Shown piece after piece: positions 26,566-35,073 of a DNA stretch of 64,000 nt. Origin of the DNA: Arthrobacter sp. AQ5-05. GTDB lineage: Bacteria > Actinomycetota > Actinomycetes > Actinomycetales > Micrococcaceae. How positions within the stretch are numbered: the stretch's first letter is position 1; each line of letters begins with the position of its first letter. Where the stretch lies: the NCBI RefSeq assembly GCF_003287975.1, contig NZ_QMKQ01000009.1, positions 1 to 64,000 on the forward strand, in the 5' to 3' direction. The position numbers and the translations under genes are program-made. A model generated the notes under the pieces. It did no database searches. It saw only the letters and a list, made by a program, of their open reading frames with translations, and was not told the DNA's origin.

Positions 26566-27048
26566 CTAGCCCGGGAGATTGACTTCGATCGCGTGAACGA
26601 TTTCGGGGTCATCGGGCACGGTCTGCGGGCGGAATCGTTGGATTTCTCCCGAGGGCAGCAGCAGGAACTTCTCGAAGTTCCACGTGATGCGCCCGGCCTT
26701 CCCGGAAGCATCCTTCGTCTTCTTCAGCTCGGTGTACAGCGGGTGCTCATGCTTGCCGTTGACCCGAACGCGGTCAAAGACCGGGAAGGTGACGCCGTAG
26801 GTGCTCGAGCAGAATTCCGCGATCGCCTCGTTGCTGGACAGTTCCTGCAGGAACTGGTTGCTGGGGAAGCCGAGCACGGTGAAACCGCGGTTCCCATAGG
26901 CGTGTTGAAGTTGTTCAAGCTGCGCGTATTGCGGGGTGAGCCCGCAGCGTGAGGCGACATTGACCAGCAGGACGACCTGTTCGGCATAGTCGTCGAGGGT
27001 CGTCATCGTTCCATCCATTTTTGCGATGGGAATGGTTTTGATGTTCAT
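26566..27048 (-). CDS. Glutathione peroxidase-family thiol peroxidase
   Basis: The 160-residue protein has the catalytic tetrad of the family: Cys in NVASRCGLTPQY, Gln in GFPSNQF and Trp-Asn in RITWNFEKF. It is a Cys enzyme without selenocysteine. Actinobacteria lack glutathione, so reduction by thioredoxin or mycothiol is likely; this follows from what is known of the family and the lineage. It begins MNIKTIPIAKMDGTMTTLDD. It stands alone between ddh and the heptad-repeat gene on the minus strand. Confidence 0.9.
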   Translation of the reverse strand: MNIKTIPIAKMDGTMTTLDDYAEQVVLLVNVASRCGLTPQYAQLEQLQHAYGNRGFTVLGFPSNQFLQELSSNEAIAEFCSSTYGVTFPVFDRVRVNGKHEHPLYTELKKTKDASGKAGRITWNFEKFLLLPSGEIQRFRPQTVPDDPEIVHAIEVNLPG

Positions 27049-27152
27049 GCCGGGTACAGCAACGGGGGAGTCTCGTGCATTCCCGGCAATGCACGTTTTT
27101 CAGGGTTTCCCGGTTCGAGGCGCTTGAAACGAATGGCAGCAACGGGGAACGC

Positions 27153-27191
27153 GCAGGTGGCGCGGCCCCAAACCGGGGCCACACCACCTGC
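27153..27191 (-). terminator. Hairpin after the heptad-repeat gene
   Basis: GCAGGTGG (27153-27160) pairs with CCACCTGC (27184-27191), and inner GGCCCC pairs with GGGGCC around an AAACC loop. It lies 33 bases beyond the stop of the heptad-repeat gene and before the peroxidase gene. No strong T run follows on the minus strand. Confidence 0.65.
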
Positions 27192-27223
27192 TTTCGTCGC
27201 AGGGGTGCGATGGGAACTGCGTT

Positions 27224-29632
27224 CTAGCCGCGCAGGTGCCTGCGGTTGCGAACCATGACCAGCACCGGGATCAGCAACAACGCAAGCGGGATGAGCAGCA
27301 GCAGCGCACTGGGGCCGCTGCTGATCGTGGTCGCCGAGACCGCCTGCGTGCTGGCCTCCAACCTCGAGGTTCCGCTGGCCAATTGCGTGGAACCCTCCGC
27401 GAGGGTGGACAAGCCGGTGGCGAGCTGGGAATTTCCATCGGCCAGCTTCGCCGCACCGTCGTCGAGCTTATTGGCTCCGGTGGACAGATCCGAGGAACCC
27501 TTGCGAAGGGCCTCGAGGCCGAACGCCAGTGTTTCGGTGCCGCCCGCGAGCTTCGCCGCACCGGCGTCGAGGCTTTCGGCGCCGTGGGCGAGCTTCGTGT
27601 TGCCTGCAGCCAGGCTTCCGGCACCGTTCTTGACCTTGGCTGCACCTGCTGCCGCCGAGTCGGCGCCGTGGGCCAGAGCGGGGGTGTTGGCCGCAAGTTT
27701 GGAGGTTCCTGCCTTGAGCTCGCCGGTTCCTGCGGCCACCTTGTCCATCCCGGCCGCAAGCTTCTTGCCGCCCTCTGCCAAATCCATGGCCCCGGTGTTG
27801 AGCTTGGCTGCTCCGGTATCCAGGGCCGAGGTGCCGGCCGCGATCTTGCTTCCGCCCTGTGCCAGGGCTTCGGCGCCGGTGCTGAGCTTGCCTGCCCCTT
27901 CTTCCAATGATCCGGTTCCGCGCGCCAGGGAACCGGCTCCGTCGCTGAGCTTGGTGGTGCCGGCGGCCAAGGCGTCGGTGCCCTCGGCCAGCTGCGAGGC
28001 GCCATTGCCCAGCGAGCCCAAGCCCGCTAGAAGGCCTTCGGAAGAATCGTTGAACCCGGCGTCGAGTTGGCCGAGTCCCGCGTTGAGGTTCTTGGCCCCG
28101 GCATCCAAGTCGGTGGCCCCGGCCTTCAGCGCGCCGATGCCCTCGCCGAGGGCCTTGGATCCTTCACTGAGTTTTCCCAGTCCTCCATCGAGCTGCGCGG
28201 CACCGGACTTCAATGCCTGTGCGCCGTCATCCAGCGCGCCGGTCTGCTGGGGAAGATCCTTTGTTCCCGCTTTCAGGGCGTCCATGCCCTGCGAAAGTTG
28301 CTTGCTTCCGGCGGCAAGCTTCTGGGCGCCGGTGGACAGACTGGTGGTGCCGGCATGCAGCTTCCTCAAGCCGCCGTTGAGGTCCTGGGAACCCGAGCTC
28401 AGGGCGTTGACCTTCTCCAGCAACAGGCCTGCCGGCACCGCCGGGTTTTCCTTCACGAATGCTGCCAGGTCCTCGAGTCCGTTGGAGAGACGCGCGGATC
28501 CGGCGGCCAGTTCGGAGGTTTTCGCATCGGCCGTGGCCAGCCCGTCGGACAAGTTTTTGGCGCCGTCCTCGACTCCGGAGGCACCCTGTTGCGCCGCCAC
28601 GATCCCGCCGCGCAATTGCGGTGCGGCGGCGGCCAGCGCCTTGGTGCCTGCGGCCAGCTTGGTGCTTCCGGAGGCAAGCTGACCCGAGCCGTCCTTCAGG
28701 CCCGCCACGCCTTCGAGCAGGGCGGGTGCCTTGGAGGCAAGTTCCTCGACGCCGCCAAGAAGCTTGCCGCTTCCAGCGGCCAAGGCACCGGATCCGGCCG
28801 CGGCGCTCGAGGTGCCATTCGCAAGTTTTTGCGCGCCCGCGTTTGCCGCCTGGGTTCCGGCGGCGAGTTTCTGCGCCCCGTCCCGGGTGGCATCGGCGCC
28901 GGCGGAGAGCTGCTGCGCGCCGGCGGACAGGTCCTGGGCACCGGCGTTGGCCTGGCCCGTTCCCAGGCCCAGCTTCGCCATTCCCGCGGACAGTGCGAGG
29001 GATCCGGCCTTGAGCGTCTGCGCCCCGGAGTCCAGGGTGGCGGTGCCCGTGGCCAGCGATTCGGTTCCGGTGGCGAGTTTGGTCGAACCCGCACTCAGCG
29101 CACCTGCACCCGTATGGGCGTCCCGGGCCCCGGTGGCCAGTTTGCCGGCACCGGCATCGAGTTTGCCCGCCGCGGCATCGAGAGAAGCGGTGCCCGCGGC
29201 AAGCTTGTCCACACCGATTGCCAGGTCGCCGGCCCCGCTCCCCAGCTTGGAGGCGCCGGCCGCAGCGTCCCGGGCACCGAGGGAGAGCTTTGAGGTGCCC
29301 GCGTGCAGTGAGACCGCGCCATCACCGAGCTTGTCGGCGCCCGCGGCGGCGTCCTGGGCACCGTCGGCCAGTTTCTGCGCGCCGACTGACAGGGCACCGG
29401 TGCCGTTGGCCAGCTCCGTGGCTCCGGAGGCTGCCGCGCCGGAGCCGTCGGCCAGCTTGGCGACGCCGTCATTGGCCTTGCCCATGCCGTTGTTCAACTC
29501 GGAGGCACCGGAGGCGACCTGCGATGAGAACATTGCGTAGAAGGCCACGAAGGCGATCAGGAACAGGCCGAGCAAAACCGTGATGACGGCATGCAGCAAC
29601 GTGTGCCGCTTGGCGGCAATATGTGCATTCAA
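27224..29632 (-). CDS. Giant Leu-x-x-Gly heptad-repeat membrane protein
   Basis: This 802-residue protein starts at TTG 29632, with a perfect AAGGAG five bases upstream. It has an N-terminal membrane helix (about 12-35, VITVLLGLFLIAFVAF), a C-terminal membrane helix (about 770-790, SALLLLIPLALLLIPV) and a short basic tail. Almost everything between, roughly 700 residues or 100 units, is a seven-residue repeat A/T-x-x-Leu-x-x-Gly with few interruptions (near SKAPALLEG, ENPAVPAGLL). Similar heptads occur in YhgE/Pip phage-infection and ESX/MMPL-linked proteins, but here they make up the whole protein. It would form a long surface rod anchored at both ends. Function is unknown. It is divergent from an FMN protein gene. 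Confidence 0.85.
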   Translation of the reverse strand: MNAHIAAKRHTLLHAVITVLLGLFLIAFVAFYAMFSSQVASGASELNNGMGKANDGVAKLADGSGAAASGATELANGTGALSVGAQKLADGAQDAAAGADKLGDGAVSLHAGTSKLSLGARDAAAGASKLGSGAGDLAIGVDKLAAGTASLDAAAGKLDAGAGKLATGARDAHTGAGALSAGSTKLATGTESLATGTATLDSGAQTLKAGSLALSAGMAKLGLGTGQANAGAQDLSAGAQQLSAGADATRDGAQKLAAGTQAANAGAQKLANGTSSAAAGSGALAAGSGKLLGGVEELASKAPALLEGVAGLKDGSGQLASGSTKLAAGTKALAAAAPQLRGGIVAAQQGASGVEDGAKNLSDGLATADAKTSELAAGSARLSNGLEDLAAFVKENPAVPAGLLLEKVNALSSGSQDLNGGLRKLHAGTTSLSTGAQKLAAGSKQLSQGMDALKAGTKDLPQQTGALDDGAQALKSGAAQLDGGLGKLSEGSKALGEGIGALKAGATDLDAGAKNLNAGLGQLDAGFNDSSEGLLAGLGSLGNGASQLAEGTDALAAGTTKLSDGAGSLARGTGSLEEGAGKLSTGAEALAQGGSKIAAGTSALDTGAAKLNTGAMDLAEGGKKLAAGMDKVAAGTGELKAGTSKLAANTPALAHGADSAAAGAAKVKNGAGSLAAGNTKLAHGAESLDAGAAKLAGGTETLAFGLEALRKGSSDLSTGANKLDDGAAKLADGNSQLATGLSTLAEGSTQLASGTSRLEASTQAVSATTISSGPSALLLLIPLALLLIPVLVMVRNRRHLRG

Positions 29633-29981
29633 CTGGACTCCTTGAGGGAAAGCGTTGGATGGTGCAGTGTCTTGCCACAGCGTTTTTGGGCGCACCGAAG
29701 TACGCCGAGCACTGCGGCACGGTGGAGCGGGAAGGGTCCGCAGCCGGCGGCCGGACGGACCCGGGATCGGTCTGTGATGGGAGTAACAAAAGGGCTAGAC
29801 CCATTGAACTTACTCGTGGGTAGGTTTGCAAGCGTTTTGGCGAAAAAACTTACCGGACAGTAAGTTGTGACGTCTTTTGGGTTTTTGCCGAGGCGTCCGA
29901 GAATGCCCCTCAGCTGGTGCCGATGGGCGCCGGATTCCTGAATCGGCCCGAATGGCGCGCGAAAGTTGTAGGCTCGCAGAC
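29633..29981. promoter_or_regulatory. Divergent control region with twin 20-bp inverted repeats
   Basis: Two 20-bp sites share the layout AACTTAC - 6 bases - GTAAGTT. Site 1 (29807-29826) has one mismatch in the right arm (GTAGGTT) and site 2 (29847-29866) is perfect; their starts are exactly 40 bp apart. A minus-strand promoter TTGCAA (29831-29826), 17 bp, TTCAAT (29808-29803) contains site 1 in its spacer. A plus-strand promoter TTGGCG (29837-29842), 18 bp, TAAGTT (29861-29866) contains site 2. The geometry suggests one dimeric repressor, TetR-like in operator style, controlling both genes. The rest of the region has no coding frame of note. Confidence 0.65.
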
Positions 29982-31742
29982 ATGGTGAGATTCCTGATTA
30001 TCGCGTTGTTGTCATTGCTCGGCTTCATCACGGTCGTCGCCGCGTCCTTCGGTCGCGATGGATGGTGGGCGATTGCGGCGCTGGCTTTGCTGCTGTTGGG
30101 GTTGGGCATCCATGACGTGATCCAGACCAAGCACGCGATCCTGCGAAATTTCCCGGTGCTCGGACGCATGCGCTTCCTCTTCGAGTCCATCCGCCCCGAG
30201 ATCCAGCAGTACTTCATTGAGCGGAACACCGACGGACGGCCCTTTGACCGCGACACCCGCTCGTTGGTCTACGCGCGTGCCAAGGGCGCCGACAGCCACA
30301 AGGCCTTCGGCACCGAACGCGACGTCAACGTGGTCGGCTACGAGTTCCTGTTGCATTCCACCGCCCCGGTTCCAGTCAGCGGCGAACAGCACCGGGTGCG
30401 GATCGGCGGACCGGACTGCACCCAGCCCTACGAGATGTCGCTGATGAACGTGTCCTCCATGAGTTTTGGGGCGCTGTCCAAGAACGCAGTGCTGGCCATG
30501 AACAAGGGCGCCGCCATGGGCGGGTTCGTCCAGGAAACCGGAGAAGGCGGTCTGGCCCAGTATCACTTGGAACACGGGGCGGACCTGTTCTGGGAGATCG
30601 GCTCGGGCTACTTCGGGTGCCGGGATGCGGAAGGAAACTTCGACCCCGAAGTCTTCGCCCAAAAGGCGGCCAACGAACACGTCAAGGGCATCACCATCAA
30701 GCTCTCCCAGGGTGCCAAGCCGGGCCTGGGCGGGGTGCTTCCGGCGGCCAAGATCACCCAGGAAATCGCCGAGACCCGTGGGGTTCCGATGGGCGTGGAT
30801 TGCATTTCCCCGGCATCGCATTCGGCCTTCAGCACCCCGCGCGAACTCATGGAGTTCGTCGCCCGGCTAAGGGAACTTTCCGGCGGCAAGCCGATCGGCT
30901 ACAAGTTCTGTGTGGGTTCGCGCACCGACGTGCTTGCCATGTGCAAGGCCATGATTGAAACAGGAGTCACCCCCGACTTCATCACCATTGACGGTTCCGA
31001 GGGTGGCACCGGTGCCGCCCCGCTGGAATACGAGGACCATGTAGGGACGCCGCTGACGGAGGGCTTGATGCTGGTGCACAACGCCCTGGTCGGTTCCGGG
31101 CTGCGCGGCAGGATCCGGCTGGGTGCGGCCGGAAAGATCGCCACCGGCTCCGACGTGGTCAAGCGACTGATCCAGGGCGCCGACTTCACCTTCAGCGCAC
31201 GCGCCATGATGATGGCCACCGGCTGCATCCAGGCACAGAAGTGCCACACCAACCGTTGCCCGGTCGGCGTGGCCACCCAGGACCCGCGGCTGATGCGGGC
31301 GCTGGACGTCACGGACAAGGGCAACCGGGTCTACAACTACCACAAGCTCACCGTCCAGGAAGCTGCACAGCTGATGGCCTCGATGGGTGTGGGGGCTCCC
31401 GGCCAGTTGAACCTGCGGATGCTGCGCAGGCGCATCGACCAGTTCACCACGCGCAGCTACGCCGGCCTGCACAACTGGCTCGCGCCGGGCGAGCTGTTGG
31501 ACAACCCGAAGCGCGGCTGGGCGATGGACTGGGAGGAGGCGGACTCCGGCACCTTTGGCGAGCACGTGCCCCTGTTGTGGTCCAACGATCGTGAACCCGC
31601 TCCGGCGGCTGTTGCCGGGACGGTGCCGACCCGGCGTGTGGAGCCCAAGGACTCCACGCACCACACCGTGGCCCCGGTGCACCCGAACGCCGAAAGGCCC
31701 GAAGGGCGCCCGGCACCCAAGGCCACGCACAAGGCAGGCTAA
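29982..31742 (+). CDS. Membrane-anchored glutamate-synthase-like FMN protein
   Basis: The 586-residue protein starts at ATG 29982 with two N-terminal membrane helices (about 2-45) and then the FMN/central domain of glutamate synthase (about 100-520). Visible motifs are SSMSFGALSKNAVLAMNKGA, GEGGLAQYHLEHGAD, the glycine-rich ITIDGSEGGTGAAP, and a 3Fe-4S motif C-x5-C-x4-C (CIQAQKCHTNRC). The glutaminase domain and the GltD partner are absent. Such stand-alone proteins are known as FMN-binding glutamate synthase family proteins with unsettled function. A Pro/His/Lys-rich tail ends the protein. Confidence 0.85.
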   Translation: MVRFLIIALLSLLGFITVVAASFGRDGWWAIAALALLLLGLGIHDVIQTKHAILRNFPVLGRMRFLFESIRPEIQQYFIERNTDGRPFDRDTRSLVYARAKGADSHKAFGTERDVNVVGYEFLLHSTAPVPVSGEQHRVRIGGPDCTQPYEMSLMNVSSMSFGALSKNAVLAMNKGAAMGGFVQETGEGGLAQYHLEHGADLFWEIGSGYFGCRDAEGNFDPEVFAQKAANEHVKGITIKLSQGAKPGLGGVLPAAKITQEIAETRGVPMGVDCISPASHSAFSTPRELMEFVARLRELSGGKPIGYKFCVGSRTDVLAMCKAMIETGVTPDFITIDGSEGGTGAAPLEYEDHVGTPLTEGLMLVHNALVGSGLRGRIRLGAAGKIATGSDVVKRLIQGADFTFSARAMMMATGCIQAQKCHTNRCPVGVATQDPRLMRALDVTDKGNRVYNYHKLTVQEAAQLMASMGVGAPGQLNLRMLRRRIDQFTTRSYAGLHNWLAPGELLDNPKRGWAMDWEEADSGTFGEHVPLLWSNDREPAPAAVAGTVPTRRVEPKDSTHHTVAPVHPNAERPEGRPAPKATHKAG

Positions 31743-31792
31743 CTTCGTCATGAATGCGTAGGGCCGGGCAGCCCAGCGCAATAATTGTCGCC

Positions 31793-32995
31793 ATGGACGC
31801 ATCCGGCACGGCACCGAAAATAGGATTCCCCTCGGTGCTTGCCCACGCCTTCTTCCTGCAGGGAGCGGTCTACCTGGTGCGCCCGGCAACCTCCTACAGG
31901 GCGCTCGAGCTGGGGGTGGACCCAGGACTGCTGGGGCTGGTGGTCGCCAGCTTCTCAATCCTGCCGGTCTTCCTGGCCATCGCCATCGGGCGTGCCACCG
32001 ACCGGGGGCACGAAAAGCAGGTGCTGCTCGGCGGCGCGGGGCTGATGCTGGCCTCGGGCGCAGGGCTGCTCTTTGCCGCGCCCTCGCTCCCGGCACTGCT
32101 GGGCTGGAACGTGGTCCTGGGCGTGGGCCACCTGATGAGCATCATCGGGGAACAAAGTCGGTTGGCCTCGGCCAATGCCCGGAACATGGATCGCGTCTTC
32201 GGTTTCTACACCATGGTCACAGCGGTGGCGCAGGCCGCGGCCCCGTTGCTGCTGGGGTTCCTGGGAGGGGCGGCGGTGAACCCGGACACCGCGGTGCTGC
32301 TGCGCGCCTACCTGCTGGCCACCGCCGCGATGTTGGTGGCCACGTTCCCCATGGTGCGGCACTCGGTCCCGGTGGCGCCCGGCGGTTCCAATGCCCCGGT
32401 GAAGCTGGGCACCGCGTTGAAGGTCGAGCCCGCCGCCCGCAACACGCTCATCGCCTCGATCGGGTTGAGCATGATGGTGCTGTGCAGCATCGACCTGCTA
32501 CAGGTCTACCTTCCGGCGCTGGGCGTCGAACGGGGGATCCCCACGCAAACCATCGGCGGACTGCTGGCGCTGCGTGCCGCGGCCACGGTGCTCTCCCGAC
32601 TGGGCATGGACCGATTGGTCCGCGCCGTGGGCAGGGCCCGGCTGCTGCTGGTCTCCACTGGTGCTTCGGCGCTGCTGGTCGGTCTGCTGGTGCTGGATCT
32701 GCCGGTGCCCGCGATGGCGGCGCTGCTGGCGGCGGCCGGTCTGGGCCTGGGGCTGGGGCAGCCGCTGAGCATGACGGTGGTGTCCACCGCTGCCACGGAG
32801 GGCACCCGCGGGACCTGGATGTCGATCCGACTGCTGGGCAACCGGCTGGGCCAGGCCGTGATCCCGGTGGGCGTTGGCGTCTTTGCCACCTCGATGGGCG
32901 CCGGGGGAGTGTTCCTGGTCCTGGGTACGCTCATGGGAGCAGCGACGCTCGGGTCGATCGCGCCGCTGCGCACCCTGCGGAAGCGAAGTGACTAG
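31793..32995 (+). CDS. MFS transporter
   Basis: The 400-residue protein has about 12 helices and starts MDASGTAPKIGFPSVLAHAFF. The helix 2-3 loop contains AIGRATDRGHEKQVLLGG, the MFS motif A. It lies 50 bp after the FMN protein gene on the same strand and may be read through from it. It ends on a CTAG shared with the convergent hydrolase gene. The substrate is unknown; sequence resemblance to drug-efflux members is only general. Confidence 0.8.
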   Translation: MDASGTAPKIGFPSVLAHAFFLQGAVYLVRPATSYRALELGVDPGLLGLVVASFSILPVFLAIAIGRATDRGHEKQVLLGGAGLMLASGAGLLFAAPSLPALLGWNVVLGVGHLMSIIGEQSRLASANARNMDRVFGFYTMVTAVAQAAAPLLLGFLGGAAVNPDTAVLLRAYLLATAAMLVATFPMVRHSVPVAPGGSNAPVKLGTALKVEPAARNTLIASIGLSMMVLCSIDLLQVYLPALGVERGIPTQTIGGLLALRAAATVLSRLGMDRLVRAVGRARLLLVSTGASALLVGLLVLDLPVPAMAALLAAAGLGLGLGQPLSMTVVSTAATEGTRGTWMSIRLLGNRLGQAVIPVGVGVFATSMGAGGVFLVLGTLMGAATLGSIAPLRTLRKRSD

Positions 32996-34215
32996 GGCAC
33001 CTCGGCAATGACAGCGGCAACCTCGGCGGTGTCCACCTGATCCAGCCCAGCCGGGTTCCACTGCGGGTTCTTGTCCTTGTCGATGACCTGGGCGCGGATG
33101 CCCTCGGCGAGGTCGGGACGGTGCATCAGGTAACCGGCGACGCGCAGCTCGCGATCCAGCGCCGAGCGCAGGTGGTCCTCGGCGCGCGCCGCCCGCACCG
33201 CGGCCAGCGCGCAGTGCAGCGACGTGGGGCTGTTCGCGCGGATCGCCGCCGCGGCCCCGACAGCGTCGCTGTGGCCCATCGCATCGAGGCGATCGAGGAT
33301 CCCGGCCAGGTCCGGCGCGGAAAACGCCGCATCGATCCATGGCCGTGCCGCAGCGAGCCCGGATGCGGCGAAGGACCCGAAAAGCACCTCGAGCCCGGCG
33401 GCGATCTCGGCTGCCGGCATCGCCTCAAAGTCCGCCAGCGCGTCGATGACCTCCTCGAAGCGATCGGATTCCACCATCATGTCCGCAAAGCCCAGCTCCA
33501 CGGCATCGGCACCGCTGAAGGTGGAGGCGGTGAGCGCCAGGTATTCGCCCAGGTGCCCCGGGGCGCGGCCCATCAGGTGCGTGCCACCCACGTCGGGGCT
33601 GTAGCCGATGCGGGTCTCGGGCATCGCGAAGCGCGCCTCGGGGGTGGTGATGCGGATCGAGGCGTGCGCGGACAGCCCGATCCCGCCACCCATGCACAGC
33701 CCGTGAACCAGGGTGAGCACCGGTTTGGGGTAGGTGGAGATCATCTCGTTGAGGTCGAACTCCAGGGACAACAGCTCCAGGAAACGGGCATGCTCCGAGT
33801 CGGTGACCGCGGCATGGAAGTCCTTGATGTCCCCGCCGGCGCAGAAACCGCGTTCCCCCGCGCCACGCAGCACCACCATGGACACCGTCGGGTCCTCGCG
33901 CCACGCGGTGAACAGGTCGGTGAGCTGGGCCAGCATGCCGCGGGTCAGCGCGTTGATGGCCGCGGGCCGGCGCAGCTCGATGAGTCCCAGCGAACCGTTG
34001 CGGGCGGAATGGATGAAGGTCTTGATCGTGATCGTCCTGTCGTTGCGGCTGCGGTGCTGCTGCCAAGATATCGCCGATGCACCCCGGATGCGAAACCACC
34101 GGCAGGCAACATCGCCGACTTGAACAGCGGGACACCTGCGCTTCGCCGGTATCCTGAACAGGAATTCACCACACCGGTGCGGTGCACCGCCGCACCCCAG
34201 GGAAACAAAGCGCAA
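32992..34215 (-). CDS. Enoyl-CoA hydratase-fold protein, probable 3-hydroxyisobutyryl-CoA hydrolase
   Basis: The crotonase-fold core begins about residue 64 (IKTFIHSARNGSLGLIELRRP) and has GAGERGFCAGGDIKDFHAA (oxyanion hole), PETRIGYSPDVGGTHLMGRAP and the long C-terminal helical part with LRSALDRELRVAGYL typical of HIBYL-CoA hydrolases of valine degradation. The start is unclear. The only ATG, GTG or TTG upstream in frame is TTG 34215, which adds about 60 unlikely residues and nearly meets the divergent DUF202 gene. An ATC at 34026 preceded by AGGA would give a normal N-terminus. Confidence 0.75.
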   Translation of the reverse strand: MRFVSLGCGGAPHRCGEFLFRIPAKRRCPAVQVGDVACRWFRIRGASAISWQQHRSRNDRTITIKTFIHSARNGSLGLIELRRPAAINALTRGMLAQLTDLFTAWREDPTVSMVVLRGAGERGFCAGGDIKDFHAAVTDSEHARFLELLSLEFDLNEMISTYPKPVLTLVHGLCMGGGIGLSAHASIRITTPEARFAMPETRIGYSPDVGGTHLMGRAPGHLGEYLALTASTFSGADAVELGFADMMVESDRFEEVIDALADFEAMPAAEIAAGLEVLFGSFAASGLAAARPWIDAAFSAPDLAGILDRLDAMGHSDAVGAAAAIRANSPTSLHCALAAVRAARAEDHLRSALDRELRVAGYLMHRPDLAEGIRAQVIDKDKNPQWNPAGLDQVDTAEVAAVIAEVP

Positions 34216-34232
34216 GGGAGCACTCCGGGGCC

Positions 34233-34622
34233 ATGGGATCGACCGACGAAAACGACGAGCGCGGATCCATCGCCCGGCGCGTGCTGCCCGGTGGCAAGGA
34301 ACCTGATCCGCGCTTCACGCTGGCCAACGAGCGCACGTTCCTGGCCTGGATACGCACCGCCCTGGCGTTCCTGGCCGGAGGCATCGCACTGGAGGCATTC
34401 GCCGCCGACGCATTCCCGGGCCCGCTGCGCACCGGGATCTCGGTGCTGCTGATCGTCATCGGCATGCTGGTCAGTGCCGGTGCCGCCGTGCGCTGGCGCC
34501 GGATCGAGCTGTCGATGCGCCATTCGCGTCCGCTGCCGTTGCCGCTGATCGTCCCCATCCTGGGCCTGGGCGCCGCCGTCGCCGCCGCGGTGGTGGCCGT
34601 GCTGATCGCCCTGGGCCGATGA
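34233..34622 (+). CDS. DUF202 / YidH-like membrane protein
   Basis: The 129-residue protein has PDPRFTLANERTFLAWIRTALAFL, the conserved DUF202 opening, and three membrane helices. A short charged N-terminus (STDENDERGS) precedes the domain. The ATG at 34233 was chosen because it is the nearest to the domain and has purine-rich sequence upstream. It overlaps the second DUF202 gene by 4 bp. The role of YidH/YidG pairs in the inner membrane is not established. Confidence 0.85.
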   Translation: MGSTDENDERGSIARRVLPGGKEPDPRFTLANERTFLAWIRTALAFLAGGIALEAFAADAFPGPLRTGISVLLIVIGMLVSAGAAVRWRRIELSMRHSRPLPLPLIVPILGLGAAVAAAVVAVLIALGR

Positions 34623-34954
34623 GCGCCGGCCCGCGGGAACCGCTCCACCAGGACCCCGGGCTGCAGCCCGAGCGCACCGTGATGTCCTGGGGCCGGACGA
34701 CGCTCGCGCTGTGCATCGCGGCCCTGGTGTTCCTGCGTTGGCTGCCGCATTACGGGGTTGGGATCCTGGCCATGGTTGTGCTGGCGACGGCGGCCGCCGG
34801 GGGCATCTACGCCACCCAGCGCCACCGTTACGCACGTTCCTCCCGCGGGATCAGCTCCGAGCTCTTGCACGCCGACGTCGTGGCCGTGCTTTCCATCAGC
34901 GCCCTGGTGCTGGCGCTGGGCGTGATCGGGATCCTCGTGGTGCTGGGCCCGTAG
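34619..34954 (+). CDS. DUF202 / YidG-like membrane protein
   Basis: The 111-residue partner has DPGLQPERTVMSWGRTTLALCI, the matching DUF202 start, and three membrane helices ending VLALGVIGILVVLGP. It begins inside the stop of the previous gene (ATGA), so the two proteins are made together. This mirrors the yidH-yidG arrangement seen in enterobacteria. Confidence 0.85.
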   Translation: MSAGPREPLHQDPGLQPERTVMSWGRTTLALCIAALVFLRWLPHYGVGILAMVVLATAAAGGIYATQRHRYARSSRGISSELLHADVVAVLSISALVLALGVIGILVVLGP

Positions 34955-34969
34955 CGCCCAAAACCGGCA

Positions 34970-34996
34970 GGTCATCTCCGGTACCGGCCGATGACC
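34970..34996 (+). terminator. Weak hairpin after the DUF202 pair
   Basis: GGTCATC (34970-34976) pairs with GATGACC (34990-34996), and flanking CCGG/ACCGG bases can extend the stem. The 13-base loop is itself the palindrome-rich TCCGGTACCGGCC. It could end the DUF202 operon or act at the promoter of the next gene. Confidence 0.4.
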
Positions 34997-35073
34997 GGTG
35001 GCATATGATCGGTACTTGATGTTCCGCCGGGAAAACGCCCGGTTCCCCGCCGCACCGAGGTCCAAGGATCAAC

